Source: Rhodobacteraceae bacterium D3-12 (GTDB lineage: Bacteria; Pseudomonadota; Alphaproteobacteria; Rhodobacterales; Rhodobacteraceae). From it: 64,000 nt of DNA. Below the pieces are notes generated by a model. The model did not search any database and was not told the DNA's origin. It was given only the letters and a program-made list of their open reading frames with translations. Position numbers and translations under genes: made by a program. The DNA lies in assembly GCA_025916135.1 (NCBI GenBank), contig CP104793.1, positions 682,001 through 746,000 of the forward strand, in the 5' to 3' direction. Positions 50,802 through 63,896 of this stretch are shown here, piece by piece; position 1 is the stretch's first letter; each line of letters starts with the position of its first letter.

Positions 50802-51599
50802 CTAGGGCTTGCCGAGCAGCGTGGTCGTGGTTTTTTCGAGTGTTCGCATGACCAGATCGCAATGCGCCGGGTCAAGCGCGGCGGGGTGCGGGTCGTCAAA
50901 CTGTCCGGCGTCATTGTCAAAATACTTGCCCGAGGCGTTGGCGAAGGCGTCGCCGGTTGCGGCGGCTGTCAGGATGTCGGCGCCGATTTGAAGGTCGTTT
51001 CCGGCGACGCCGAAGCCTTCCTTGACCATTTTGGAGGCCAGAAGCGAGCCGGGATTGACGGCAACCGCCACGGGGCCTTTGGGGTAGTAGCGGGCAAACG
51101 CGCGTGTCCAGATGATCAGCGCGAGTTTGCTTTGAGCATAGGCCGCGAAATCGCCGAGCGTGGCGCGGCCCGCCATGGCGTTGGCATCAATCGGCGCTTG
51201 GGCCGCCGAGGACAGGTTCACGATGCGCCCATTCGAGGGGATGATCAGGCGCAGGCTGTTGGTCAGCACATAGGGGGCGAAGGTATTGACCATAAAGCGC
51301 AAATCCACCCCTTGGGCGGTGGTGGGGTTGGGCGTCTTGTAGACGCCGGCGTTGTTGATCAACACGTCGAGGTGATCGTGGCGCGCGATGACATCGGCGG
51401 CGAGCTTTTGAACCTCGGCCATATGCGCCAGATCGGCGAGATAGGTTTCGACACTGCCGCCGAGTTCGGCGGCGGCGGCGTCAAGCTTGGTCTGACTTCG
51501 GCCGTGGAGCAAAATGGTATGGCCAAGCTCGGCCAGCGTTTTGGCGGTGCGCAGCCCGATACCGTCAGTCGCGCCGGTGATGAGTATGGTCTTGGACAT
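50802..51599 (-). CDS. Short-chain dehydrogenase/reductase
   Basis: A 265-residue SDR resembling retinol/WW-domain-type dehydrogenases: ILITGATDGIGLRTAKTLAELGH (residues about 5-27), NNAG (near 87), NLSS and YAQSKLALI (catalytic Tyr/Lys near 157-161), then AVNPGSLLASKM. It is divergent from a LysR regulator and adjacent to a quinone oxidoreductase, forming a probable redox or carbonyl detoxification module. Confidence 0.88.
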   Translation of the reverse strand: MSKTILITGATDGIGLRTAKTLAELGHTILLHGRSQTKLDAAAAELGGSVETYLADLAHMAEVQKLAADVIARHDHLDVLINNAGVYKTPNPTTAQGVDLRFMVNTFAPYVLTNSLRLIIPSNGRIVNLSSAAQAPIDANAMAGRATLGDFAAYAQSKLALIIWTRAFARYYPKGPVAVAVNPGSLLASKMVKEGFGVAGNDLQIGADILTAAATGDAFANASGKYFDNDAGQFDDPHPAALDPAHCDLVMRTLEKTTTTLLGKP

Positions 51600-51760
51600 G
51601 AATTGCTCCTACTGGGTGAAGTCGGGCAGTGACCGCGACGTGATCGCCTGCGCCGCCATTGAAGCGGAGCGCGAGGTTGCATGCGCGCGAATAGTTCATG
51701 GATCGCTAGTTATTCATTGATCGAAGTGAGTAAATAAGCGAATAGCGAATTCATAATATG

Positions 51761-51774
51761 GATTTTGGATATAA
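51761..51774. promoter_or_regulatory. Shared 14-bp element, copy 2 (LysR/SDR divergent promoter)
   Basis: GATTTTGGATATAA lies immediately before LysR ATG 51778 and within the divergent SDR promoter region; it is identical to the copy upstream of the quinone oxidoreductase. Confidence 0.5.
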
Positions 51775-51777
51775 ACG

Positions 51778-52701
51778 ATGGACACAGCCAGCCTGCGATT
51801 GTTTGTTTTGGCGGCGGAAAAGCTGAATATCAGCGCCGCCGGGCGCGCCCTTGGGCTTGCGCCTGCGGTGGCGGGTGCGCATTTGGCGAAACTGGAAAAG
51901 ACCGTCGGGGCGGACCTGTTGCATCGCACGACGCGCAAGGTGTCCTTGTCGCTGGAAGGGGCGGAGTTTCTGCCGTTTGCGCGCGAAATACTGGCGCAGG
52001 AGGACGCGGCGCGGGCCGCGCTTGGCAAGGGGCACGCAAGCCCGCGCGGGACGTTGCGGTTTACCGCGCCCAGCACCTTTGCCCAGCTATATATCGCGCC
52101 GATCCTGCCGGAGTTCTTGCGCCGCTATCCCGATCTGACGCTGGATTTGCGGCTGTCGGACAGCGTGTTTGATTTGATCGAGGGGAGTTTCGATCTGGCG
52201 ATCCGAAACTCGGCTATGCAGGATTCGAGCTTGAAGGGGCGGAAATTGGCGGATGAAGCGCGGATGCTATGCGCCTCGCCTGCTTATCTGGCGCAGAACG
52301 GCACGCCGGCGCATCCGCGTGACCTCTGCCAGCATCAGTTGATCGGGTTCAAGAGCCAAGCGGCGCGCCCGTTGATCGGCCCGGAGGGGCAAAGGGAGGT
52401 GTTTGACCCCGGTGCTTCGGCGTGCCGGCTGGTTCTGGATGATGGCCTGACGCAGAAGCTTGCCACGCTTGCCGGGGCGGGGATTTCGGTGAACTCGCGG
52501 TGGAGTGTTGATCGGGAGCTGGCAGACGGCACGTTGGTGCGGGTTTTGCCGGAGTATGAAGTTGCGGATAAGTCGATGCTTTGGCTGGTTTACCCAAAGT
52601 CGAATGTTCTGTCGCCGAAGGTGCGGGTGTTCATGGATTTTCTGATTGAGAAACTAGTGAAAACCCCGGCTTGGGGGCCGGGTGCAGGGGCTCAGGATTA
52701 G
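51778..52701 (+). CDS. LysR-family transcriptional regulator
   Basis: A 307-residue LysR protein. The HTH is SLRLFVLAAEKLNISAAGRALGLAPAVAGAHLAKLEKTVGADLLHRTTRKVSLS (residues about 5-58), with an effector domain from about 92 (GTLRFTAPSTFAQLYIAPILPEFLRRYPDLTLDLRLSD). It is of the CrgA/DsdC-like subgroup that often controls SDR and quinone-reductase genes. It is divergent from the SDR and shares a 14-base upstream element with the quinone oxidoreductase, so both are probable targets. Confidence 0.9.
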   Translation: MDTASLRLFVLAAEKLNISAAGRALGLAPAVAGAHLAKLEKTVGADLLHRTTRKVSLSLEGAEFLPFAREILAQEDAARAALGKGHASPRGTLRFTAPSTFAQLYIAPILPEFLRRYPDLTLDLRLSDSVFDLIEGSFDLAIRNSAMQDSSLKGRKLADEARMLCASPAYLAQNGTPAHPRDLCQHQLIGFKSQAARPLIGPEGQREVFDPGASACRLVLDDGLTQKLATLAGAGISVNSRWSVDRELADGTLVRVLPEYEVADKSMLWLVYPKSNVLSPKVRVFMDFLIEKLVKTPAWGPGAGAQD

Positions 52702-52818
52702 GCTTTGGGTTGGTCGGTTGCCGGGTCTGACAGGGTTTTGGCGATCTCTGACGTTCTCGCCGAGGGGGAGCATGCCGCCCAAATTGATCCCTAGATACGC
52801 GGGCAGTGAGACTCTGAT

Positions 52819-52842
52819 GGCGCGCCTTTGATCGGGCGCGCC
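52819..52842. terminator. GC-rich hairpin between LysR and carB ends
   Basis: GGCGCGCC (52819-52826) pairs with GGCGCGCC (52835-52842), perfect 8-base arms and an 8-base loop. It lies 49 bases beyond the carB stop. No clear U-tract follows on either strand. Confidence 0.4.
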
Positions 52843-52890
52843 GTGCTGTGGCGTTGCGCGGCGTGGAAAGCGGGCCGGGCTTTGGCGGCG

Positions 52891-56220
<3,330 letters not shown>

Positions 56221-56320
56221 GCCATATCCCCCGGCTAGTTCGAGCAAATTGTCGTGGGTTATAGACATGCGCGGCCCATGTGCAAGGGGCGAATGGGCGC
56301 GGATTGTCAGGGTTGATCGC

Positions 56321-57583
56321 TTAAGGGTGTGCGGCAGGTTTTTGGACAGCAAAAAGCGCGCGCAACAGCAGGGCGAAAAAGAGCAAAGCGGGAACAAGCG
56401 CCGTCAGCATGAAGTGGTCGTTGAAGCTGTGTAGGAGGGAAAATGTTTTGACGCTGCTGACCAGCAGGGTGAGCACAATCCAGCCCCAGGCCTGTTTGGG
56501 CGGCATGATCACAAACAACGCCGGCAGCAGGAGGAGCGGCATAAAGAAGTAATGCGCCCAAGAGAGCGGTCCAAGCAGCGCGGCAATCAGGCTGAGCAAA
56601 AGCAGTTGCACCGGAAGGGCGGTGGCGGGGTCGATCCGGCGGCCACCGCGCCAGAAGAAAACCAGCGCAAGTATCAGGGCGGCTTTGCTGAGCACGGTGA
56701 TCCACAGCGGTTCGGGGGCGGTATAGACGGCCAGCGCGCGACCATCGGGCATGGCGGCGGCGCGAAAAAACTCGGAGGCTTGAAAGAGCAGTGCTTCGGG
56801 AGAGAAGTTGAGCTTGGTCATGACGATCATCGCGTTGATCTTTGAAAGCTGCTCGAGAAACTGGGCATGAAGCGGCCAGCCCATGACAAGGAGCGAGGTC
56901 AGGGCGATCCCGCCCGATACGGCCAATGCCGCGCCCAAGGCGCGCCAATCGCGACGCATCACAAAGATCAGCGCAAAGAGAATGGGCGAGACTTTTATGG
57001 CAATCGCCAGCCCGAGGAGCGCACCGCCGCGAATGCTCTGTTCGCGCGAGACGAGCCACATGGCCGCGAGGATCAGGAACGTGACCGTGATCTGGGGCTG
57101 GTTGTTGAGGAAGGCGTTGAACGCAGGGAAGCTAAAGAACAACACGGCGAAGGCGATCAGGCCCTGATGCATCGGCGTGGGGTGTTGCCTGTGCGGCGTG
57201 AGCGTAAAGGCAAGAAACGCAGAGGCCAGCGCGCCCGCCACATGCAGCAGGAACGTGGCCTTGAAGAAGGTCGCCGCGGACATGGCATGAGCCGGAACCG
57301 CGAGCAGCGCCGCCCAGATCGGCGGGTAGACATAGGCGGTGACCACTTGCGCGTCTTGCCCTTGGGCGGTCATCACCTCATCCCACAGCGGCATCGGCTC
57401 GGCGTTGAAGATATGCGACGGGGCGAGATAGATCAGCTCGCTCTGACCGTTTGCGACCATCCAGCCCGCCATATAAAGCGCCGAAATGTCGATGTGCGGG
57501 CCGTTGAAACAGCTTTGAATGATCCACATCGCCCAGAGAACGGCGAGCGCGATAAACAGAAGTTTGGTTGTTCGGGGTGTCAT
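56321..57583 (-). CDS. GT87-type (DUF2029) membrane glycosyltransferase
   Basis: A membrane protein of about 420 residues with ten or more hydrophobic spans and the GT-C pattern [23 protein letters not shown] (acidic residue in the first periplasmic loop) and [16 protein letters not shown]87 enzymes transfer mannose or arabinose from polyprenyl-phosphate donors. I chose ATG 57583; a GTG at 57726 would add 48 low-complexity residues (Thr/Ala-rich) and has GAGGAAG upstream, so the start is uncertain. It is divergent from aspS. Confidence 0.78.
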   Translation of the reverse strand: MTPRTTKLLFIALAVLWAMWIIQSCFNGPHIDISALYMAGWMVANGQSELIYLAPSHIFNAEPMPLWDEVMTAQGQDAQVVTAYVYPPIWAALLAVPAHAMSAATFFKATFLLHVAGALASAFLAFTLTPHRQHPTPMHQGLIAFAVLFFSFPAFNAFLNNQPQITVTFLILAAMWLVSREQSIRGGALLGLAIAIKVSPILFALIFVMRRDWRALGAALAVSGGIALTSLLVMGWPLHAQFLEQLSKINAMIVMTKLNFSPEALLFQASEFFRAAAMPDGRALAVYTAPEPLWITVLSKAALILALVFFWRGGRRIDPATALPVQLLLLSLIAALLGPLSWAHYFFMPLLLLPALFVIMPPKQAWGWIVLTLLVSSVKTFSLLHSFNDHFMLTALVPALLFFALLLRALFAVQKPAAHP

Positions 57584-57800
57584 TTGCTCGGGCTTTGCCT
57601 GAATTGCTGTTTCGGTCTGGCCGGTTTCGGCTCTGGCTGTTGTTGCGTGATTGGTAGCGGATGATGTGGGCGTGGTCACTTTTTTTGTCTCGGTGCGCGG
57701 GTTTTCTGCAAGAGGGAATGGGGTCACGGGCCTTGACTTCCTCGGCTCTACAAGGTGTATCGGCGCGACCACGATATTCACCCCTTGAAAGGGCCAGCAC

Positions 57801-59576
57801 ATGCACGCCTATCGCAGCCAAACCTGCGCCGAATTGAACACATCGCACGTTGGAGAGACTGTCCGCCTGTCGGGTTGGGTCCATCGGGTGCGCGATCACG
57901 GGGGCGTTTTGTTCATTGATTTGCGCGACCATTACGGCATGACGCAGGTGCTGTGCGACCCGGACAGCCCGGTTTTTGCGCAAGTCGAGAAGGTGCGCAG
58001 CGAATGGTGCATCCGGATTGACGGCGAAGTTAAAGCGCGGGCGGATGATTTGGTGAACCCCAAGATCCCGACCGGCGCGATCGAGGTTTATATCCGCGAT
58101 ATGGAAGTGTTGGGCGCTGCTGCGGAATTGCCGCTGATGGTGTTTGGCGAGCAGGAATACCCCGAGGAAACGCGGCTTCGCTATCGCTATCTCGATCTGC
58201 GGCGCGAGAAGATGCAGAACCACATGAAGCTGCGGTCTGATCTGGTGGCGTCGATCCGCAAGCGGATGTGGGACAAGGAGTTCCGCGAATATCAGACGCC
58301 GATCATCACGGCGTCTTCGCCGGAAGGTGCGCGCGATTTTCTGGTGCCGTCGCGGCTTCATCCCGGCAAGTTTTATGCGTTGCCGCAGGCGCCGCAGCAG
58401 TTCAAGCAGCTGATCATGGTCAGCGGCTTTGACAAGTATTTCCAGATCGCGCCGTGTTTCCGCGACGAAGACCCGCGTGCCGACCGCTCGCCCACGGATT
58501 TCTATCAGCTTGACCTTGAGATGAGCTTTGTCGAGCAGCAGGACGTGTTCGACACCATTCAGCCGGTCATGCAGGGCGTGTTTGAAGAGTTCGGCGGCGG
58601 GCGCAAGGTGGACAGCGAGTGGCCGCAAATTTCCTATCGCGATGCGGCGCTGTGGTATGGCACCGACAAGCCGGACCTGCGTAACCCGATCAAGATGCAG
58701 CGCGTCAGCGAGCATTTCGCGGGCGGGGGCTTTGCGATTTTTGCCAAGCTGCTGGAGCAGGAAGGCACCGAAATTCGCGCCATTCCCGCGCCGGGCGGTG
58801 GCTCGCGCAAGTTCTGTGACCGGATGAACGCCTTTGCCCAGAAAGAGGGCCTGCCGGGGATGGGGTATATCTTCTGGCGCGATCAGGGCGAGGGGATGGA
58901 AGCCGCCGGACCGCTGGCCAAGAACATCGGGCCGGAGCGCACCGAGGCGATCCGCCAGCAATTGGGTCTTGGCGTGGGCGATGCGGCGTTCTTCCTTGGC
59001 GGTAAGCCAAAGGCGTTTGAAGCCGTGGCCGGCAAGGCGCGCACGGTGATCGGAGAAGAGCTGAACCTGACCGACAAGGACCGGTTTGCCTTTGCCTGGA
59101 TCGTGGATTTCCCGATTTACGAGCGCGACGAGGAAACCGGCAAGATCGACTTTGAGCACAACCCCTTCTCGATGCCGCAAGGCGGGATGGCGGCGCTTGA
59201 GGGCGATCCGCTGGAGGTTCTGGGCTATCAGTATGACCTTGCGTGCAACGGTTATGAGTTGGTGTCCGGGGCGATCCGGAACCACCGGCCAGAGATCATG
59301 TTCAAGGCGTTCGAGATTGCCGGGTATGGCAAGGACGAAGTCGAAAAGCGCTTTGGCGGGATGGTCAATGCCTTCCAATACGGCGCGCCGCCGCACGGGG
59401 GCTGTGCCGCCGGGATCGACCGGATGGTGATGCTGCTGGCGGATGAAACCTCGATCCGTGAGGTGATCATGTTCCCGATGAACCAACAGGCGCAGGACCT
59501 GATGATGAACGCGCCGAGCGATGTCAGCCCAGAGCAGTTGATGGAATTGCACCTGCGCACGGTTGAGCCGGAATAA
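57801..59576 (+). CDS. aspS: Aspartyl-tRNA synthetase
   Basis: A 591-residue bacterial-type class II synthetase. It contains an N-terminal OB anticodon domain ([26 protein letters not shown], residues about 21-46), motif 1 region, motif 2 [30 protein letters not shown] (about 214-243), the inserted GAD domain and motif 3 [21 protein letters not shown] (about 530-550). As in other alphaproteobacteria it may charge both tRNA-Asp and tRNA-Asn. An intrinsic terminator follows. Confidence 0.96.
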   Translation: MHAYRSQTCAELNTSHVGETVRLSGWVHRVRDHGGVLFIDLRDHYGMTQVLCDPDSPVFAQVEKVRSEWCIRIDGEVKARADDLVNPKIPTGAIEVYIRDMEVLGAAAELPLMVFGEQEYPEETRLRYRYLDLRREKMQNHMKLRSDLVASIRKRMWDKEFREYQTPIITASSPEGARDFLVPSRLHPGKFYALPQAPQQFKQLIMVSGFDKYFQIAPCFRDEDPRADRSPTDFYQLDLEMSFVEQQDVFDTIQPVMQGVFEEFGGGRKVDSEWPQISYRDAALWYGTDKPDLRNPIKMQRVSEHFAGGGFAIFAKLLEQEGTEIRAIPAPGGGSRKFCDRMNAFAQKEGLPGMGYIFWRDQGEGMEAAGPLAKNIGPERTEAIRQQLGLGVGDAAFFLGGKPKAFEAVAGKARTVIGEELNLTDKDRFAFAWIVDFPIYERDEETGKIDFEHNPFSMPQGGMAALEGDPLEVLGYQYDLACNGYELVSGAIRNHRPEIMFKAFEIAGYGKDEVEKRFGGMVNAFQYGAPPHGGCAAGIDRMVMLLADETSIREVIMFPMNQQAQDLMMNAPSDVSPEQLMELHLRTVEPE

Positions 59577-59607
59577 ACCCGGCACCATTGCAATGAGACG
59601 AAAAAAG

Positions 59608-59638
59608 AAACCGGGCGCTTTGGCGTCCGGTTTTCTTT
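59608..59638 (+). terminator. Intrinsic terminator after aspS
   Basis: A stem AAACCGGGCGC (59608-59618) with GCGTCCGGTTT (59623-59633, one G-T pair), 4-base loop, followed by TCTTTTG and preceded by A-rich AAAAAAG. Confidence 0.8.
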
Positions 59639-59710
59639 TGGTCTGGTCTGGATCTAGGTGGATTGGCGGGCGAGTCGCGCAGCGCTAGCTGACCTGTTCG
59701 CGCGCCTCTG

Positions 59711-59869
59711 TCAGGGGGTGGGAGAATTGTCGGCGATGTCTTGGGGCGGCTGCCCGAGCGAGACAAAAAAGGCGGTGCACAGCATGAAAACTCCGGCACC
59801 GAGCACCAGCCTATCGGTGGTGACGTTGCCTTTTTCATCGCTGACGAAACGTTTGAACATGTGTTCCAT
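59711..59869 (-). CDS. Flp-pilin-like small peptide (52 aa)
   Basis: ATG 59869 (or 59860). The segment FKRFVSDEKGNVTTDRLVLGAGVFMLCTAFFVSLG resembles class IVb Flp pilins: a short basic leader, DExGxVTxD, then a hydrophobic helix. The acidic residue and helix are conserved, but the Gly-Glu/Tyr prepilin cleavage site is not clear. It may be a pilin-like remnant or an unlinked small membrane peptide. No tad genes are nearby. Confidence 0.5.
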   Translation of the reverse strand: MEHMFKRFVSDEKGNVTTDRLVLGAGVFMLCTAFFVSLGQPPQDIADNSPTP

Positions 59870-60012
59870 ATGCGGTGCCTTGCTCTCGTTGTTGCGAATT
59901 TGAAGGTGCCGCCGGAATGTGGCGAGATTTGGCACAAGTGCGGGCGGGAATGGTTCTTTTGACCAAAAGGAGTTTGCCCATCCGACCCCGTTTACCGGCG
60001 CAAATTACGGGG

Positions 60013-60729
60013 TTAAATGGCGACGCGTTCGGACAAGCGCTCTTGAACGAGGCCGGCGAGGCGGGCGAGCGCCGAGCCGGTGGGGCGTTTTTCAGAGCGC
60101 GACAGGGTCAGCGACCGGGCGGCGCGTTCGAGCTGTTCATCATGGGCGCTTCGGGCGACGCCGTAGACGAATTGAGCGAGGTAATCGAGCGACGGACCTT
60201 CGGCGCTGTCGGTCAGAAGCTCGGCAGCATGGGTGAGGTCGTCGCGATAGCTGACCTGATCGGGGAGCATTTCTTCGCCAGAGATGATGCGCGGGCCGGA
60301 GGGCTGCCGTTCGGCGGGCAGGTGAGACAGGATCACAGACTGAAAAAGCGAGAGGTTTGACAGGGGTTTGGCAAGGAAATCATCCGCCCCGGCGGCGCGC
60401 ACGCATGCTTCGGCCCCGTCATCGCCGCTGGTCCCGAGGAGGACCGAGACACGCGGGTTGGCCCCGCTCATTTCGGTAATAAGCTCGGCACCGGAGCCAT
60501 CAGGCAGGCCGAGATCGACGATCAGAACCGAAGGGCGATAGACCTGTAGGTGACGCCGCGCGGATTGCAGGCAATCGGCCCGCCGGATACGCGCCCCGGA
60601 ACGCAGACACATCAGGCGGATCGCCTCGCAGGCGAAGCGGCTGTCTTCGACGACGAGAACGGTCAGGCCCAGAAGCGGGCGGTTGGCGGTTGGGGATTGT
60701 TGGGCGTTGAGCAGGTCGAAATCGTCCAT
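60013..60729 (-). CDS. Response regulator receiver-domain protein (238 aa)
   Basis: A CheY-like receiver occupies residues about 22-140: LTVLVVEDSRFACEAIRLM (acidic pocket Glu-Asp), phosphoacceptor Asp in PSVLIVDLGLPDGSGAEL (near 72), switch Thr/Ser in LLGTSGDD and Lys in FLAKPLSNL (near 122). The C-terminal 95 residues (ISGEEMLPDQVSYRDDLTHAAELLTD... ARSAHDEQLERAARSL) are helical with no recognised DNA-binding domain; it may be an Hpt-like or protein-interaction output. No partner kinase is adjacent. Confidence 0.82.
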   Translation of the reverse strand: MDDFDLLNAQQSPTANRPLLGLTVLVVEDSRFACEAIRLMCLRSGARIRRADCLQSARRHLQVYRPSVLIVDLGLPDGSGAELITEMSGANPRVSVLLGTSGDDGAEACVRAAGADDFLAKPLSNLSLFQSVILSHLPAERQPSGPRIISGEEMLPDQVSYRDDLTHAAELLTDSAEGPSLDYLAQFVYGVARSAHDEQLERAARSLTLSRSEKRPTGSALARLAGLVQERLSERVAI

Positions 60730-60926
60730 GGTCTGTCCCTTTCAGGGATGGGGCGCGGCGGGCGCGGGGTTTCCTTTGGCAGTTGATTGGGACTCAGCAT
60801 GGCGCAGTCTTGCCTAATGTTAGGTTAATGAAACGCCGGGGATTGCAGAGAACTTGCGCAAGGCGTCTGCGCACCGCATAAGGGCGGGCGAACCCAGAGC
60901 GACAGCCAAGCAGGAGAGTTGCCCCA

Positions 60927-61331
60927 ATGATCGGACGCCTGAACCACGTAGCCATTGCCGTTCCCGACCTTGAAGCGGCGTCAGAGCAATACCGCAATGC
61001 GTTGGGCGCCAAAGTGGGCGCGCCGCAGGATGAGCCGGATCACGGCGTCACGGTTGTGTTCATTGAATTGCCCAACACCAAGATCGAGCTGCTCTACCCC
61101 TTGGGCGAAGACAGCCCGATCAACAGTTTTCTGGAAAAGAACCCGTCGGGCGGCATGCATCATGTTTGCTACGAGGTGGATGACATCATCGCGGCGCGTG
61201 ACCATCTTAAGGAAACCGGCGCGCGGGTTCTGGGCAGCGGAGAGCCAAAGATCGGCGCACATGGCAAGCCGGTATTGTTCTTGCATCCCAAGGACTTCAA
61301 TGGCTGTCTTGTGGAGTTGGAGCAAGTCTGA
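60927..61331 (+). CDS. mce: Methylmalonyl-CoA epimerase
   Basis: A 134-residue VOC-fold epimerase of propionyl-CoA metabolism, interconverting (R)- and (S)-methylmalonyl-CoA. It has RLNHVAIAVPDLEAASEQYR (metal His near residue 7), FIELPNTKIELLYPLGEDSPI, GGMHHVCYEVDDI (metal His pair near 76) and KDFNGCLVELEQ (metal Glu near 131), all typical. It forms an operon with the DUF1467 gene via ATGA overlap, a frequent arrangement in this lineage. Confidence 0.94.
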   Translation: MIGRLNHVAIAVPDLEAASEQYRNALGAKVGAPQDEPDHGVTVVFIELPNTKIELLYPLGEDSPINSFLEKNPSGGMHHVCYEVDDIIAARDHLKETGARVLGSGEPKIGAHGKPVLFLHPKDFNGCLVELEQV

Positions 61332-61606
61332 TGAGCGTTACTTCGGCGATTGTTCTGTTTGTGGTGATCTGGTTTCTGACCTTCCTTGTGGTGATTCCGT
61401 TCCGGTTGAAGACCCAAGGCGACGTGGGCGAGATTGTTCCCGGAACGATGGCCGGGTCGCCGCATGAGCATAACCTGAAGAAGAAAGCGGTGATCACCAC
61501 GGTGATTGCTGCGGTTCTTTGGGCCGTTATTGGCGGGATCATCCTTAGCGGTGTGATCACCGTGCGCGATTTCGACTGGTTCGGGCGGATGGGTCCGGTG
61601 GAGTGA
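61331..61606 (+). CDS. DUF1467 family membrane protein (91 aa)
   Basis: A short protein with an N-terminal helix (residues about 5-24), a conserved loop PFRLKTQGDVGEIVPGTMAGSPHEHNLKKKAVITT (about 23-58) and a second helix (about 58-78). This loop is the DUF1467 signature. Function unknown; the gene almost always follows mce in Rhodobacterales. The start overlaps the mce stop. Confidence 0.9.
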   Translation: MSVTSAIVLFVVIWFLTFLVVIPFRLKTQGDVGEIVPGTMAGSPHEHNLKKKAVITTVIAAVLWAVIGGIILSGVITVRDFDWFGRMGPVE

Positions 61607-61681
61607 TCGCGCGCGTCTGAATTTGTTCGCCCTTTGTTCGCGCTTCTGCTAATGTGAGGCGCGCAACAGGAGGGCCGAGCC

Positions 61682-62524
61682 ATGCCGAGCAGACAGGAAA
61701 AATTCGAGACATTTCGCGCGTTGCACGACCGCAGCGGCGTATTTGTGATGCCCAACCCATGGGATGCGGGAACGGCGCGGATATTGAGCACATTGGGGTT
61801 CGAGGCGCTGGCGACGACGAGCGCGGGCTATGCGTTTTCTGTTGGGCGTCGGGATTCCTTTGCCGGGTTGTCACGCGACGAATTGCTTGAAAACGCGCGC
61901 GCCATCGTCGAGGCGAGTGATCTGCCGGTGTCAGGGGATCTGGAGGACGGCTTTGGCGCGTCACCCGAGACATGCGGCGAGACCATCCGAATGGCCTGTG
62001 ATGTCGGGCTGGTTGGCGGGTCGATCGAGGATGCGACGGGCAATGCGGACGATCCCATTTTTGGTGCCGATGCCGCGGTTGAGCGGGTGCGCGCCGCCGC
62101 AGAGGCGGCGCGGGGCAATGGGTTTGTATTGACGGCCAGAGCGGAGAATTACCTGTGGGGGCGGCCTGATCTGGGCGATACGATTGCGCGGCTGCAGAGG
62201 TTTGCCGAGGCGGGGGCCGATGTGGTTTACGCGCCCGGCCTGCGCGACATTGAGGCGATTGCAACGGTGTGCCGTGAGGTCGACAAGCCGGTGAACGTGG
62301 TGATGGGGTTGCAGGGCCCACGGTATTCGGTGGCACAGCTGGGCGACGCGGGGGTGAAACGGATCAGCGTGGGCGGATCATTTGCGCGTGCGGCGCTGGG
62401 CGCGATGATGCGGGCGGCGCAAGAGGTATTGCACGAGGGCAGTTTTGATTATGCCAGCGCGGCCGTGCCCGACCGTGAGGTCAGCGCGATGATGTCGGAT
62501 GAGGCCATGACCCACCGGGGTTAA
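61682..62524 (+). CDS. Isocitrate lyase/PEP mutase (ICL/PEPM) family protein
   Basis: A 280-residue TIM-barrel enzyme. It has FVMPNPWDAGTARIL (residues about 21-35), ATTSAGYAFSVGRRD (about 43-57), GDLEDGFG (Mg-binding acidic motif, about 84-91), GGSIEDA and TARAENYLWGRPDLGDTIARL with ADVVYAPGL. The flexible catalytic loop with Cys of true isocitrate lyases (KKCGH) is absent, pointing to the oxaloacetate/2-methylisocitrate-lyase-like or carboxyphosphonoenolpyruvate-phosphonomutase-like branch. The reaction is unknown. Its 3' end overlaps the convergent EI24 gene by 4 bases. Confidence 0.85.
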   Translation: MPSRQEKFETFRALHDRSGVFVMPNPWDAGTARILSTLGFEALATTSAGYAFSVGRRDSFAGLSRDELLENARAIVEASDLPVSGDLEDGFGASPETCGETIRMACDVGLVGGSIEDATGNADDPIFGADAAVERVRAAAEAARGNGFVLTARAENYLWGRPDLGDTIARLQRFAEAGADVVYAPGLRDIEAIATVCREVDKPVNVVMGLQGPRYSVAQLGDAGVKRISVGGSFARAALGAMMRAAQEVLHEGSFDYASAAVPDREVSAMMSDEAMTHRG

Positions 62525-63222
62525 CGCCGCTCTAGCCCGTGGAAGATATGGGTGAAGGTGGCCGCGCCGAGGATCGGGATGAACAGGTTCAGGATTGGCA
62601 CGACGAGGGGCAGGGCCATGAGAACGCCTGCGGCCCAGATCGTTGCGCTATGGCGTTTGCGCAGGGCTTTGGCCCGGTCGCGCCCGATACGGCGCATGGC
62701 GGCGAGTTGGAAATACTCGCGCCCCAAGAGAAAGCCGTTCAGCCCGAAGAAGATGAAGAGCGACAGGTAAGGCAGAAAGGCATAGATCACGAACGCCAGA
62801 AGGTTGGCGGCGATGATGATCGCGAGAAAGCCCAAAGTGTCGCGCAGCGCATCGCCAAAGGACGCGCCGGGCGCCGGGGCGAGGGCGGGGTAGTGGCGCG
62901 CTTCGACCGCATCGGCGACCTCGTCGAGAAACATCGAGGTGATGGCCGAGGCGACGGGGATCATCAGAAAGAAGCTGAGCACCAGCATGAAAACCAGCGA
63001 CGAGAAGGTCAGCAGATCGCCCAGATCAACCACGCGGCCGAGCACTTCGGTATGGGCGTCAGGACCGGCGATGGCTTCGGCGATCCAGAGCAGACCGGCA
63101 TAGGCGGCCACCAGAAGCGCGATGGTCAGCAGGATGCCGAGCCAGAAGACGCGCCGGAAGCGGGCGTCGCCCATCTGGGACAAGGCTTTGAAAAAGGACG
63201 TAAATATCAGGTTGATAGCCAT
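62521..63222 (-). CDS. EI24-domain (CysZ-like) membrane protein
   Basis: A 233-residue protein with four to five hydrophobic segments. An EI24/CysZ pattern is seen: N-terminal INLIFTSFFKALSQMGDARFRR, SFFLMIPVASAITSMFLDEVADAVEARHYP (residues about 84-113) and LPYLSLFIFFGLNGFLLGREYFQLAAMRR (about 150-178). CysZ is a sulfate permease; the Rhodobacterales paralogue is of unproven function. ATG 63222 lies inside the 3' end of the nitroreductase gene (16-base overlap). Confidence 0.87.
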   Translation of the reverse strand: MAINLIFTSFFKALSQMGDARFRRVFWLGILLTIALLVAAYAGLLWIAEAIAGPDAHTEVLGRVVDLGDLLTFSSLVFMLVLSFFLMIPVASAITSMFLDEVADAVEARHYPALAPAPGASFGDALRDTLGFLAIIIAANLLAFVIYAFLPYLSLFIFFGLNGFLLGREYFQLAAMRRIGRDRAKALRKRHSATIWAAGVLMALPLVVPILNLFIPILGAATFTHIFHGLERR

Positions 63223-63785
63223 GTCGTGTTCTCTTGCACATCCGGGCGGGGGCGTTCCGGCGGGGTGTTGGTTTCAGTCGCGATATGGATAAAGCCGGCG
63301 ACCCGTTCATGGGCGGCGAGGCCAAGGGTTTGTTCCTGAAAGCTGCGGTCATGCGAGGCAAAGCCCGACAGCCAGTTTGCGCCCCAGCCCGCCGCCAGTG
63401 CCGCATTGAGCAGCGCAAGGCAAACGCCACCGACGGCGTAGGTTTGTTCGATGGCAGGCACTTTTGCGGAGGGTTTTTGCACTTCGATCACGGCCACGGC
63501 GAGGTGACCCTGATCGAATTGGTTACGCGCTTTGGTGGTGGCATCGGCGTCAAGGCCTGCCGCCCGGGCGGCGGTTTCGGCGGCGTCGGCCATGCGGGGC
63601 ATGGCGGCGGCGTCGATCACGATGAAGCGCCAGGGTTCAAGCTTGCCATGATCCGGGCTGCGCGAGGCGGCGGTGAGCAGCGTGTGCAGCTCTTCACGGG
63701 TCGGGGCCGGGGCGGTGAGCGTTTTGGCCGGGCGCGAGCGGCGCGAAAGCAGGAAATCAAGGGCGGCTTGGTTGCGTGCGGGCAT
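63207..63785 (-). CDS. Nitroreductase-family protein
   Basis: A 192-residue FMN-dependent oxidoreductase (YdjA-like short type). It has LLSRRSRPAKTL (phosphate-binding Arg-Ser-Arg, residues about 12-23), TAASRSPDHGKLEPWRFIVID (about 43-63), AVGGVCLALLNAALAAGWGANWLSG (about 125-149) and a C-terminal GFIHIAT strand. It probably reduces nitro groups, quinones or enones. It is followed by overlapping EI24, so the pair is co-transcribed. Confidence 0.87.
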   Translation of the reverse strand: MPARNQAALDFLLSRRSRPAKTLTAPAPTREELHTLLTAASRSPDHGKLEPWRFIVIDAAAMPRMADAAETAARAAGLDADATTKARNQFDQGHLAVAVIEVQKPSAKVPAIEQTYAVGGVCLALLNAALAAGWGANWLSGFASHDRSFQEQTLGLAAHERVAGFIHIATETNTPPERPRPDVQENTTWLST

Positions 63786-63896
63786 TTTCGGTCCTTTGCG
63801 GTGTCTGGCGTCTTATGTCGGTTGGCGGCGGGTGGGCGTCAAGGGCGGAAGTGGTGCGGGGTTTGTCGTTACGGGCCGCTCCTTGGCGCGCAGGAT

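Noticed and set aside
57378-59588. Long minus-strand open frame opposite aspS
   Set aside because: AspS is complete on the plus strand; the antisense protein has no recognisable fold.
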